Shown piece by piece: positions 27,138-35,787 of a stretch of 64,000 bases of DNA (its first letter is position 1; every line of letters starts with the position of its first letter). The position numbers and the translations under genes are program-made. A model generated the notes under the pieces. That model saw only the letters and a list, made by a program, of their open reading frames with translations, made no database searches and was not told the origin of the DNA. This DNA is from Celeribacter naphthalenivorans (GTDB taxonomy: Bacteria > Pseudomonadota > Alphaproteobacteria > Rhodobacterales > Rhodobacteraceae): assembly GCF_020524585.1 (NCBI RefSeq), contig NZ_JAIVLK010000004.1, positions 340,223 to 404,222 on the forward strand, in the 5' to 3' direction.

Positions 27138-27887
27138 TTAGATGACGCCAGCTTCGTTTTTGAGCTTTTCGATCAGCTCGGCGGGGGAGGCGACTTTGAT
27201 CCCGGCCTCACGCTGTGCGGGCTCTTCGACACGCAGCACGTTGAGGCGGTTTTCGACCGTCACGCCGTAATCGGCGGGGGTCTTTTGATCGAGCGGCTTT
27301 TTCTTCGCCTTCATGATGTTCGGCAAGGAGGCATAGCGCGGCTCGTTGAGACGCAGGTCGGCGGTGACCACGGCGGGGAGCTTGATCTCGATGGCCTGAA
27401 GACCGCCGTCGACCTCACGGGTGACTTTCGCGGAGCCATCGCCAAGCTCAACTTCGGAGGCAAAGGTGCCTTGCGACCAGCCCAGCAGAGCAGAAAGCAT
27501 CTGACCGGTCTGGTTGGCGTCGTCGTCGATGGCCTGTTTGCCGAGGATCACGAGACCGGCCTCTTCCTCGGTGGCAACGCCTTTGAGGAGTTTGGCCACG
27601 GTCAGCGGCTCGGTGGTGCCGTCAACGGTGATGAGAATGGCGCGGTCGGCGCCCATGGCGAGCGCGGTGCGCAGAACGTCTTGCGCCTGAGCCGGACCCA
27701 CGGAAACGGCGATGACTTCATCGGCCTTGCCCGCTTCTTTCAGACGCACGGCTTCTTCGACGGCGATCTCGTCGAAGGGGTTCATGGACATTTTGACGTT
27801 GGCAAGTTCGACACCGGAATTGTCCGCTTTGACACGGATTTTCACGTTGTAATCGACCACCCGCTTTACAGGAACGAGTACTTTCAT
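27138..27887 (-). CDS. etfB: Electron transfer flavoprotein beta subunit
   Basis: 249 residues from ATG 27887 behind GAGGG. The frame is open a further 25 codons but without a site. [20 protein letters not shown] and the [17 protein letters not shown] and [29 protein letters not shown] segments are diagnostic of EtfB. First gene of the - strand etfB-etfA-purU-folD-DMGDH set. Its promoter lies in the 407-bp gap shared with the divergent AraC-type regulator, which holds a direct-repeat operator. Confidence 0.95.
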   Translation of the reverse strand: MKVLVPVKRVVDYNVKIRVKADNSGVELANVKMSMNPFDEIAVEEAVRLKEAGKADEVIAVSVGPAQAQDVLRTALAMGADRAILITVDGTTEPLTVAKLLKGVATEEEAGLVILGKQAIDDDANQTGQMLSALLGWSQGTFASEVELGDGSAKVTREVDGGLQAIEIKLPAVVTADLRLNEPRYASLPNIMKAKKKPLDQKTPADYGVTVENRLNVLRVEEPAQREAGIKVASPAELIEKLKNEAGVI

Positions 27888-28208
27888 TTTTCCCTCTCTG
27901 TCGGCCCGAATGGTGAGGTTCCGGGCACGGGCCCCGGTGTGAGGCCTTTGCATTATTTCCAAGATAAGGGAGCAAGGTGCCGTAGCGATGCTCCCGGTGG
28001 CGTTCCCGGTCCAGCCAGGTTTACCTTCACAAATCCGATGCCCGACGAGGGATGAAACAGAGCGGCTAAACGGGTGTCGCGAACTTTCGACGGGCCATGT
28101 AATATGGCGGTTCGTGATCCCTGACCTCTCGGAGTTGTCGTCGGTCTCCCGACTCGCGTCCTCGTCATGACGACCGGATTTCTGATCGTGCCGCCTAATA
28201 TGACGACT

Positions 28209-28238
28209 ATTGCGTCGAAAAATAGAATGATTGCGTCA
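28209..28238. promoter_or_regulatory. Direct-repeat operator between etfB and the AraC-type regulator
   Basis: Two exact copies of ATTGCGTC (28209-28216 and 28230-28237), 21 bp apart, lie on the same helix face, typical of AraC-family sites. It sits 58 bp before the regulator start and 320 bp before etfB in a 407-bp gap with no other gene. On the - strand the half-site reads (T/C)GACGCAAT, matching TGNCGCA repeats before the ABC operon and soxB. An autoregulation role is inferred. The rest of the gap shows no coding sequence. Confidence 0.6.
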
Positions 28239-28294
28239 ATCGAAGATTATCGCTACGACAGGATATCTGGGGTTTCCTGTTTGGAGGGACAAAG

Positions 28295-29356
28295 ATGACG
28301 ACTCCGTCTTCCCGAGAGCCATCCGGTCGCGACTCATCTGCCTTGCCGCGCAGCACCACGCTGCGCGCCCAAAAACCGCGCAGTGAAGGCCCGCGCCTGT
28401 CCGTGGGCTTTATCCTTGCGCGCCGGTTTACGCTTTGTGCCTTCGCCAATTTCGTCGATGTGCTGCGGCTCGCGGCCGACGATGGCGACCGCAGTCGTCC
28501 GATTTTATGCGACTGGACGGTGCTGTCGGACACGATGGACCCGGTCGCCTCGAGCAGTGGCATCACGGTGCAGCCTAAGGAACGTTTGGGCGATCCGCGC
28601 CGCTTTGACTATATTGTCGTGGTCGGCGGTTTGATGGATGAAACGCCTTCTCTGGGGCAGGCCTATCACCGCTTTCTGCAACAGGCGGCGGAGGCGAATA
28701 TCCCGCTGATCGGGGTCTGCACCGGCGCGTTCTTTTTGCACCAGGCGGGGCTTTTGGATGGCTATCGCTGCTGTGTGAGTTGGTTCCATCACTCTGATTT
28801 TCTTGAGCAATTCGAGGGGCTCAATCCGGTCGCGGATCAAATTTTCGTGGTGGACAGAGATCGTCTGACCTGTTCGGGCGGGGCCAGTTCCGCGCATCTC
28901 GCGGCCTATCTTGTGGACAAACATGTGGGGCGCGCGCAGGCCAGCAAGAGCCTACACATCATGATCATCGACGACGCGTTGCAAGAGGACAAACCACAGC
29001 CCGGTCTGCCGCTCGATCTTAAGACCCAGGACCCGATTGTGCAGCGCGCGCTCTTGTTGATGCAGCAGAATATCGACACGCCGATCACGGTGCAGGACAT
29101 CGCGCAGCGCATGGGCAACAGCAAACGTCAGGTCGAGCGCCATTTCCGTCTGGCGCTGAACACCTCGCCGCAGGCGGCCTTTCTCGACATGCGCCTGAAT
29201 TTTGCCAAGCACCTCATCGAGAAGTCGCAAAAGTCCATCGCACGGATCGCCGTGGACGCCGGATTCTGTGATTCTTCGCATTTGAGCCGCATGTTCCGGC
29301 GCCGTTATGGCGACACACCGCAGTCTTTTCGGGCATCTCCCGGTCAGGAAGATTAA
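28295..29356 (+). CDS. GlxA/GbdR-family AraC-type transcriptional regulator
   Basis: 353 residues. The N-terminal DJ-1/PfpI-like domain (about 35-220) contains IGVCTGAFFLHQAGLLDG and CSGGASSAHLAAYLV. The C-terminal AraC helix-turn-helix pair is DIAQRMGNSKRQVERHFR and RIAVDAGFCDSSHLSRMFRRRYG. This is the layout of GbdR, the betaine/dimethylglycine-responsive activator of Pseudomonas, and the surrounding genes fit that role. The start follows TTGGAGGGA. Related half-sites before its own gene, the ABC operon and soxB mark likely targets. Calling it gbdR outright needs phylogeny. Confidence 0.87.
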   Translation: MTTPSSREPSGRDSSALPRSTTLRAQKPRSEGPRLSVGFILARRFTLCAFANFVDVLRLAADDGDRSRPILCDWTVLSDTMDPVASSSGITVQPKERLGDPRRFDYIVVVGGLMDETPSLGQAYHRFLQQAAEANIPLIGVCTGAFFLHQAGLLDGYRCCVSWFHHSDFLEQFEGLNPVADQIFVVDRDRLTCSGGASSAHLAAYLVDKHVGRAQASKSLHIMIIDDALQEDKPQPGLPLDLKTQDPIVQRALLLMQQNIDTPITVQDIAQRMGNSKRQVERHFRLALNTSPQAAFLDMRLNFAKHLIEKSQKSIARIAVDAGFCDSSHLSRMFRRRYGDTPQSFRASPGQED

Positions 29357-29432
29357 TTTCCTGCCTGTAAACTGGTCGCAAAAGTTCTTTTTTCGGGCGA
29401 TTCTGCTCGCAAAACAGACGAAGATAAAATTC

Positions 29433-29483
29433 TGCGTCAAATCGCCCAGAGCTTTGGCGCAATAATACAGGGTGATTGACGCA
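29433..29483. promoter_or_regulatory. Three phased TGNCGCA half-sites before the Pot-type ABC operon
   Basis: TGACGCA on the - strand (29433-29439), TGGCGCA (29455-29461) and TGACGCA (29477-29483) start exactly 22 bp apart. The first and last are also the arms of a perfect 9-bp inverted repeat (CTGCGTCAA / TTGACGCAG). The block ends 116 bp before the ATPase gene, an activator-like position. The same TGNCGCA-N15-TGNCGCA pair occurs before soxB. The AraC-type regulator just upstream is the probable binder (inference). Confidence 0.6.
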
Positions 29484-29599
29484 GCTATACTCCCTGCGCT
29501 TCGGCCTTCTCTCAATATTCCCTGAAATTCCTGGCCACGGTGCCGCTCTTGGGCGGCGTTCGTAGGCTCAACAACAAGAACTCAGGGAGAGTTTGGGTC

Positions 29600-30700
29600 A
29601 TGGTGGCATCCCGCGACGACGCGTTCGTGTCTTTCGAACATGTACAGAAAAGCTACGACGGTGAGACCCTCGTGGTGAAAGACCTCAATCTGCAATTGGC
29701 CAAGGGCGAATTCCTGACCATGCTCGGGCCGTCCGGCTCCGGCAAGACCACCTGCCTCATGATGCTCGCAGGCTTTGAGACCGCCACCCACGGCGAGATT
29801 CGCCTCGACGGCAAGCCAATCAACCAAGTGCCGCCGCACAAACGTGGCATCGGCATGGTGTTCCAGAACTACGCGCTCTTCCCGCATATGACCGTGGGCG
29901 AAAACCTGTCCTTCCCGCTCGAAGTGCGCGGCATGGGCAAGTCCGAGCGCGAAGAGAAAATCAAACGTGCGCTCGATATGGTGCAGATGGGCGCCTTCGC
30001 GAACCGTCGCCCGGCGCAGATGTCCGGCGGCCAGCAACAGCGGATCGCATTGGCCCGCGCATTGGTGTTCGACCCGAAGCTCGTGCTGATGGACGAACCT
30101 CTGGGCGCGCTCGACAAACAGCTGCGCGAACACATGCAGTTCGAGATCAAACACCTGCACGAAAGCCTCGGCATCACCGTGGTCTATGTGACCCACGATC
30201 AGGGCGAAGCGCTCACTATGTCCGACCGCGTGGCGGTGTTCAACGATGGCCGTATCCAGCAACTCGCACCCCCCGCCGAGCTTTATGAACGTCCCGACAA
30301 CAGCTTTGTCGCGGGCTTCATCGGCGAGAACAACAAGCTTCCGGGGGTGATCGAAGAGCTCAATGGCGACCGTGCCGTGGTGCGTCTTGAGAATGGCGAG
30401 TTGATCGACGCCACCGCCGTGAACGTGCAGGCCAAAGGCGACAAGACCCTCGTGTCGATCCGCCCAGAGCGCGTTGAATTTAAACCGGAATTGATCCCCG
30501 CAGGCGCGCATACGATCGATGCCGAGGTGCTCGAAGTTATCTACATGGGGGACATTCTGCGCACCCGGATGCGTGTCGCCGGTCATGACGAATTCGTCGT
30601 GAAATGCCGCAACACCATCGACCAGATGCCCCTGACCCCGGGCCAGCGCATTCGTATCGGTTGGAACCCGCTCGATGCACGCGCGCTCGACATGATCTGA
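29600..30700 (+). CDS. ABC importer ATP-binding protein, PotA-like
   Basis: 366 residues from ATG 29600 (MVASRDDAF) behind GGGAGA; the frame is open 20 codons further upstream. Walker A is GPSGSGKT (43-50), the signature is MSGGQQQRIALARAL, and Walker B is VLMDEPLGALD, followed by a C-terminal TOBE domain. It belongs to the polyamine/Fe/thiamine type ATPases. It is the first gene of a four-gene importer within the betaine island, so the ligand may be a quaternary or methylated amine rather than a polyamine. Confidence 0.88.
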   Translation: MVASRDDAFVSFEHVQKSYDGETLVVKDLNLQLAKGEFLTMLGPSGSGKTTCLMMLAGFETATHGEIRLDGKPINQVPPHKRGIGMVFQNYALFPHMTVGENLSFPLEVRGMGKSEREEKIKRALDMVQMGAFANRRPAQMSGGQQQRIALARALVFDPKLVLMDEPLGALDKQLREHMQFEIKHLHESLGITVVYVTHDQGEALTMSDRVAVFNDGRIQQLAPPAELYERPDNSFVAGFIGENNKLPGVIEELNGDRAVVRLENGELIDATAVNVQAKGDKTLVSIRPERVEFKPELIPAGAHTIDAEVLEVIYMGDILRTRMRVAGHDEFVVKCRNTIDQMPLTPGQRIRIGWNPLDARALDMI

Positions 30701-30796
30701 GTTTCTTCGTCCCGGCGTTCAGGACCGGGGCGAGGCCATACATGCGGGAGTCATTCAGGCCCGTGTGTTTCATCCTGATCCAACATGGAGACAAAC

Positions 30797-31882
30797 ATGA
30801 ACAAAAAGACTCTTTTGGCCCTGACCACCGCTTTTGGCGGACTGGCACTTCCGGCTCTGGCCGAGGACATCACCATCATGAGCTGGGGCGGGTCCTATGC
30901 CGCCGCTGAAACCGAATCTTACTACAAACCCTTCACCGCAGAGACCGGCATCGGTGTCGTCTCCGTGGACGCCGACAACCCGGCGACCCCGGTGAAAGCT
31001 CAGGTGGATGCTGGCAACGTCACCACCGACGTCGCCCTGTTCCTGATCTCCGATGCGATGCGTCTTTGTGACGAAGGTCAGCTGATGCCGATCGACGCGT
31101 CCCTGCTGCCCGATGGCGCCGATGGCACGCCTGCGGAAGAGGACTTCCTCGAAGGTACGCTGAGCGAATGCATGGTGCCGAACGACATTTACGCCACCGC
31201 CGTGGCCTATGACGCGTCGAAATTCGCCGAAGGTGCGGCACCGTCCTCCATCGCCGACTTCTTTGACACCGAGAAATTCCCGGGCAAACGCGGCGTTCTG
31301 AAGAGCCCGAAAGTGGTTCTGGAGATGGCGTTGATGGCCGATGGCGTGCCGGCAGATGAGGTCTATGACGTGCTCGACACCGACGAGGGCGTGGACCGTG
31401 CCTTCGCGAAACTCGACACCATCAAAGGCGACGCGATCTACTGGGAAGCCGGTGCACAGCCGCCGCAGCTTCTGGCCGATGGCGAAGTCGTCATGACCAT
31501 GTCCTACAACGGCCGGATTTTTAACGCCGCCGTCAACGAAGGCAAACCCTTCGAAGTGCTCTGGGACGGTCAGGTCTATGAGTGGGAAGGCTATGTGATC
31601 CCGGAAGGCGCGCCGAACGCCGAGGCCGCGATGGAATACATCAAATACGCCACCTCGTCCGAGCAATCCGCAAGCTTCTCCGAGCGCATCTCCTACGGCA
31701 CCCCGCGTAAATCCGCAGCACCTCTCGTGGGCAACGTCTTCGGCACCGACATCCCGATGGCGCCGAACCTGCCGACCTACCCGGAGAACATGACCAACGC
31801 GCTGGCGTCCTCCGCCGAGTTCTGGGTCGACCGCGAAACCGAGCTGGGTGAGCGTTTCAACGCTTGGCTCCTCGCCAACTGA
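30797..31882 (+). CDS. ABC importer substrate-binding protein, PotD/Fbp-like
   Basis: 361 residues. The start is ATG 30797, 6 bases after GGAG, giving a classical Sec signal MNKKTLLALTTAFGGLALPALA with cleavage after about residue 22. The mature protein begins EDITIMSWGGSYAAAETESY, typical of spermidine/putrescine-type extracellular receptors. Upstream ATG 30785 is in frame but would bury the signal. Followed by three hairpins before the permease genes, consistent with higher expression of the receptor than of the channel. Confidence 0.88.
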   Translation: MNKKTLLALTTAFGGLALPALAEDITIMSWGGSYAAAETESYYKPFTAETGIGVVSVDADNPATPVKAQVDAGNVTTDVALFLISDAMRLCDEGQLMPIDASLLPDGADGTPAEEDFLEGTLSECMVPNDIYATAVAYDASKFAEGAAPSSIADFFDTEKFPGKRGVLKSPKVVLEMALMADGVPADEVYDVLDTDEGVDRAFAKLDTIKGDAIYWEAGAQPPQLLADGEVVMTMSYNGRIFNAAVNEGKPFEVLWDGQVYEWEGYVIPEGAPNAEAAMEYIKYATSSEQSASFSERISYGTPRKSAAPLVGNVFGTDIPMAPNLPTYPENMTNALASSAEFWVDRETELGERFNAWLLAN

Positions 31883-31969
31883 TCCTGTCTCAGGATCTGA
31901 AAAGTTTGCCGGGGGCTCCCCTTGTCCCCGGCAGATCGGCGAAAGAGCTTTACCTCTGCTCTTTCGCCG
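31881..31969 (+). promoter_or_regulatory. Three consecutive hairpins between receptor and permease genes
   Basis: Hairpin 1: GATCCTG-TCT-CAGGATC at 31881-31897, starting inside the stop codon. Hairpin 2: TGCCGGGG (31907-31914) with CCCCGGCA (31926-31933). Hairpin 3: CGGCGAAAGAGC (31937-31948) with GCTCTTTCGCCG (31958-31969), a perfect 12-bp stem. None is followed by a strong T-run. They probably protect the receptor mRNA 3' end or lower read-through to the permeases. The remaining gap to 32063 shows nothing else. Confidence 0.65.
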
Positions 31970-32063
31970 GTCCCCTAAGACCCGAATTTTGACGCGTGTT
32001 CTGACACGGCCGTGAGCGCGTGACCCGCGCTGCTCCGGCGCCAAAATAAAGATAGGAAACAGG

Positions 32064-33311
32064 ATGTCTGACGTCGCCTCTCAGTTGACCACCGCGGACG
32101 GGCGCCCGCTCAAGGCCGCGCTGGCCTCGGCACAGGCCCGGGCCAAACGCCGCGCGTTTTTCCTTGTGCTGCCTTTGCTGCTGTTCATTTTGATCAGCTT
32201 TGCCGTGCCGATTGGCCAGATGCTGCAACGCTCGGTCTACAACGATCAGTTTTCCAAATCCGTTCCGGCACTCAGCCAGTGGTTCGCCGAGAACCCGAAA
32301 GGCACAGCGCCCGATGAGGCCGCCTTTGCCGCGCTGGCCTCCGATCTCGTGCTGATGAAAGAGACGCGGGCGGCGGGCGATGCGGGCACGCGGATCAACT
32401 ATGTTGTCTCCGGCACGCGCTCGATGTTCACCAAGGCGGCCCGTGGTGCTGACAAACTTGAGCCGCCCTTTATGGAAGCCATGCTGGAGTTGGACGAGGA
32501 CTGGGACAACCCGCTGGTCTGGAATGCGATGCGCTCTGCTGCCAGCCCCTGGACGTTCGATTTCTACACCATCGCTTTCGATCTTGAACGCGATGCAGAC
32601 GGCAAACTTACCAAGGTCGACGAGACCCAGCGCATTTATTTCCGCCTGTTTATCAAGACCTTCCTGATCGCGGGCGTGATCACCGCAATCTGTCTGGTGC
32701 TGGCTTTCCCGATTGCGCATCTTTTGGCGACCCTGCCGATGGCCAAGGCCAACCTTCTGATGATCCTCGTGCTTTTGCCGTTCTGGACCTCGCTTTTGGT
32801 GCGGACCACGAGCTGGATCGTGCTGTTGCAGGGCCAAGGCGTGGTCAATGACATTCTCGTTGCACTTGGCATCATCGGCGACGATGGCCGCCTGCAGATG
32901 ATCTACAACCAAACGGGCACGATCATTGCCATGGTGCACATCCTTCTGCCCTTCATGGTGCTGCCGCTCTATTCCGTAATGCGCGTCATTCCGGTGAGCT
33001 ACACCCGGGCTGCGCGCTCTCTGGGGGCCACCAGCTGGACGACCTTCCGCCGCATCTACCTGCCGCAGACCATCCCCGGCATCGGCGCGGGCGTGCTCTT
33101 GGTCTTCATCCTCGCGGTCGGCTATTACATCACCCCCGCGCTTGTCGGGGGTGCGGATGGCCAGCTGTTCTCCAACATGGTGCAGTTCCACATGACCAAG
33201 GCCAACTGGTCCATGGCGGCGGCTCTGGCGACCATGCTTCTGGTGGGCGTCTTGGTGCTTTACTGGCTCTACGATCGCCTGATCGGCATCGACAAACTGA
33301 AACTCGGTTAA
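32064..33311 (+). CDS. ABC importer permease, PotB-like with large periplasmic insertion
   Basis: 415 residues, long for PotB (about 280-310). After the first membrane helix (about 31-50) there is a hydrophilic stretch of some 140 residues (51-190) before the second helix. It is rich in acidic and aromatic residues. The rest has the usual permease core with an EAA-type loop (YTRAARSLGATSWTTFRRIYLP). The insertion is in frame, has normal codon use and so is not a sequencing artefact. It may contact the receptor or ligand outside the membrane. Confidence 0.86.
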   Translation: MSDVASQLTTADGRPLKAALASAQARAKRRAFFLVLPLLLFILISFAVPIGQMLQRSVYNDQFSKSVPALSQWFAENPKGTAPDEAAFAALASDLVLMKETRAAGDAGTRINYVVSGTRSMFTKAARGADKLEPPFMEAMLELDEDWDNPLVWNAMRSAASPWTFDFYTIAFDLERDADGKLTKVDETQRIYFRLFIKTFLIAGVITAICLVLAFPIAHLLATLPMAKANLLMILVLLPFWTSLLVRTTSWIVLLQGQGVVNDILVALGIIGDDGRLQMIYNQTGTIIAMVHILLPFMVLPLYSVMRVIPVSYTRAARSLGATSWTTFRRIYLPQTIPGIGAGVLLVFILAVGYYITPALVGGADGQLFSNMVQFHMTKANWSMAAALATMLLVGVLVLYWLYDRLIGIDKLKLG

Positions 33312-33323
33312 GGAGAGAGACTG

Positions 33324-34262
33324 ATGGCCCTGCCAACCTACGCCTCCCCGCTCGAACGCGCCTGGCACTACGCCTATCTGGCGATCTGTGTCCTCGTGTT
33401 CGTCTTCCTGATCGCGCCGATCCTTGTGATCGTGCCGCTGTCCTTCAACGCGGAACCCTATTTTACCTATACCGAGAAGATGCTCAGCTTCGATCCCGAG
33501 GGCTACAGCCTGCGCTGGTATGACTCTCTGCTGACCTCCGGGATGCAGGCGGCCGAGGCCCTGCGCGATGGCGCATGGTGGTCCGATCTGTGGCACAATG
33601 CGGATTGGGTGAAAGCGGCGAAGAACTCCGTGATCATCGGCTTCTGGGCGACGATCCTCTCGACCGTGCTGGGCACGCTTGCGGCGCTGGGTTTGGCGCG
33701 TCCCGAAATGCCGTGGCGCCGGACGATCATGGCGATCCTGATCAGCCCGATGATCGTTCCGATCATCATCGTCGCGACCGGGATGTTCTTTTTCTACTCT
33801 AACCCCTGCGCCATCGTCGGCATGGAATGCGGGCGCCTGACCTCGACCTACACGGGCGTCATTCTGGCTCACGCGGCACTTGGCATTCCCTTCGTGATCA
33901 TCACCGTGACGGCGACCATGTCGGGCTTTGACCAATCCCTGATCCGGGCCTCCGCGAGCCTTGGCGCCAACCCGCGCCGGACGTTCTTCAAAGTGGTGAT
34001 GCCGCTCATCTTGCCGGGCGTGATCTCCGGCGGTCTCTTTGCCTTTGTCACCTCCTTTGACGAAGTCGTTGCCGTGCTCTTCATCGCGGGCCCCGATCAA
34101 CAGACCATCCCGCGTCAAATGTGGAGCGGTATCCGCGAACAGATCAGCCCGGCGATCTTAGCCGTGGCGACGATCCTCGTGATCATCTCCATCGCGCTTT
34201 TGACCACGGTGGAAATCCTGCGCCGTCGGTCCGAACGGCTGCGCGGCGTGGCGGCGCATTAA
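33324..34262 (+). CDS. ABC importer permease, PotC-like
   Basis: 312 residues beginning at ATG 33324 after AAGGAGAG. Six or so membrane helices, with a smaller insertion after the first helix (about residues 48-100, Trp-rich). The EAA loop is LIRASASLGANPRRTFFKVVMP. It pairs with the PotB-like subunit 12 bp upstream to form the channel. Last gene of the importer operon; a hairpin follows at 34313. Confidence 0.88.
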   Translation: MALPTYASPLERAWHYAYLAICVLVFVFLIAPILVIVPLSFNAEPYFTYTEKMLSFDPEGYSLRWYDSLLTSGMQAAEALRDGAWWSDLWHNADWVKAAKNSVIIGFWATILSTVLGTLAALGLARPEMPWRRTIMAILISPMIVPIIIVATGMFFFYSNPCAIVGMECGRLTSTYTGVILAHAALGIPFVIITVTATMSGFDQSLIRASASLGANPRRTFFKVVMPLILPGVISGGLFAFVTSFDEVVAVLFIAGPDQQTIPRQMWSGIREQISPAILAVATILVIISIALLTTVEILRRRSERLRGVAAH

Positions 34263-34312
34263 GCCGACTTCGCCGGGCGATATTTGTCGCCAACTATGTT
34301 ATACTATAGCTG

Positions 34313-34338
34313 CGCGCCCTTCCGCCTGGACGGGCGCG
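34313..34338 (+). terminator. Hairpin after the importer operon, possible terminator
   Basis: CGCGCCC (34313-34319) pairs with GGGCGCG (34332-34338) across a 12-base loop, followed by TTTGCGTTT. It lies 50 bp after the permease stop. A single TGACGCA half-site at 34349-34355 sits just beyond it, in the 265-bp gap before the formaldehyde dehydrogenase gene, which otherwise shows nothing clear. Confidence 0.45.
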
Positions 34339-34527
34339 TTTGCGTTTGTGACGCAGATGTTCTGCGGTTTCGCCTCATTGCTCCGCGCGCGAGAGGGGCC
34401 TGCCGCGCTCTTCTGGTCGAACGCATGGGCCGTATTTGAGCGGTCCGTTTGCGGGCGGGCTGATCCGAGAGGACGGAGCAGCCTGTTCCTGAAACCGCAC
34501 TGATATAGATATATTGGGAGGAAAATC

Positions 34528-35715
34528 ATGAGTTCCAACAAAGGCGTCGTCTACATGGGCCCCGGCAAGGTCGAGGTCCAAAACATCGCAGATCCAGTGA
34601 TGGCCGCCCCCAACGGGCGCAAGCTTGAACATGCGGTGATCCTGAAAGTGATCTCCACCAACATCTGTGGCTCCGACCAGCACATGGTCCGTGGCCGCAC
34701 CACCGCGCCCGAAGGTCTCGTGCTGGGTCACGAAATCACCGGCGAAGTGATCGAAAAAGGCTCCGACGTCGAAATGCTGAACGTCGGCGACATCGTCTCC
34801 GTGCCGTTCAACGTCGCCTGTGGCCGTTGCCGTTGCTGTAAAGAACAGGACACCGGCGTCTGTCTCACCGTAAACCCGGAGCGTGCCGGCGGGGCCTATG
34901 GCTACGTCGACATGGGCGGCTGGGTCGGCGGTCAGGCGCGCTATGTCATGGTGCCCTACGCGGACTTCAACCTGCTGAAATTCCCGGACCGCGATCAGGC
35001 GATGGAGAAGATCACCGATCTCACCATGCTCTCCGACATTCTGCCCACCGGCTTCCACGGTGCGGTTCAGGCCGGTGTGGGCGTGGGCTCCGTGGTCTAT
35101 GTCGCGGGCGCGGGTCCTGTCGGTCTGGCCGCTGCTGCCTCCGCGCAAATTCTGGGCGCCGCCATCGTGATGATCGGCGACTTCAACAAAGAGCGTCTGG
35201 ATCACGCCGCCAAGATGGGCTTTGTCCCCGTCGATCTGACCCAAAGCGACCGTCTGGGCGACATGATCGCCGAGATCACCGGCAGCCCCGAAGTGGACGC
35301 CGCCATTGACGCCGTGGGCTTTGAGGCGCGCGGGCATTCGGGCGGTGAGCAACCGGCCATCGTGCTGAACCAAATGATGGACATCACCCGCGTGGCGGGC
35401 AGCATCGGCATTCCGGGCCTCTACGTGACCGAAGATCCGGGCGCGACAGACGAGGCCGCCAAAGTCGGTAGTCTGTCGCTGCGGTTCGGCCTCGGCTGGG
35501 CGAAGGCGCAGAGCTTCCACACGGGTCAGACCCCGGTTCTGAAGTACAACCGTCAGCTCATGCAGGCGATCCTGCACGGTCGTCTGCCGATCGCGGACAT
35601 CGTGAACGCTCAGGTGATCTCGCTCGAGGATGCGGCGAAGGGCTATGAGGCCTTCGACCACGGCGCCGCGAAGAAATTCGTGCTCGACCCGCATGGCATG
35701 CTCAAGGCGAGCTGA
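34528..35715 (+). CDS. fdhA: Glutathione-independent formaldehyde dehydrogenase
   Basis: 395 residues. Zinc alcohol dehydrogenase superfamily, FdhA branch: catalytic-zinc NICGSDQHMVRGRT and LGHEITGEV, structural-zinc Cys cluster CGRCRCCKEQDTGVC, NAD loop VAGAGPVGLAAA. It oxidises formaldehyde to formate with tightly bound NAD. Formaldehyde is released when betaine and its methylated products are demethylated, so its place between the importer and sdaA/glyA/sox genes makes sense. The start follows GGGAGG. Confidence 0.92.
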   Translation: MSSNKGVVYMGPGKVEVQNIADPVMAAPNGRKLEHAVILKVISTNICGSDQHMVRGRTTAPEGLVLGHEITGEVIEKGSDVEMLNVGDIVSVPFNVACGRCRCCKEQDTGVCLTVNPERAGGAYGYVDMGGWVGGQARYVMVPYADFNLLKFPDRDQAMEKITDLTMLSDILPTGFHGAVQAGVGVGSVVYVAGAGPVGLAAAASAQILGAAIVMIGDFNKERLDHAAKMGFVPVDLTQSDRLGDMIAEITGSPEVDAAIDAVGFEARGHSGGEQPAIVLNQMMDITRVAGSIGIPGLYVTEDPGATDEAAKVGSLSLRFGLGWAKAQSFHTGQTPVLKYNRQLMQAILHGRLPIADIVNAQVISLEDAAKGYEAFDHGAAKKFVLDPHGMLKAS

Positions 35716-35736
35716 GCCTGACAGCACCAGAAACAG

Positions 35737-35766
35737 AAAGGGCGGCCCAGTTGGCCGCCCTTTTTT
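35737..35766 (+). terminator. Rho-independent terminator after fdhA
   Basis: AAAGGGCGGCC (35737-35747) and GGCCGCCCTTT (35753-35763) form an 11-bp stem with a 5-base loop, followed by more T (six in all). It lies 22 bp after the fdhA stop and also separates the convergent sdaA gene. Confidence 0.9.
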
Positions 35767-35787
35767 GTAGTCTCAAACAAAGTGCCC

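Noticed and set aside
26193..28055. 620-codon open frame on the + strand across etfA and etfB
   Set aside because: Shadow of two conserved genes; no ribosome binding site and no recognisable domain.
31950..34118. 722-codon open frame on the - strand opposite the two Pot-type permeases
   Set aside because: Arg/His/Asp/Gln-rich shadow with no start signal; the permeases are well supported.
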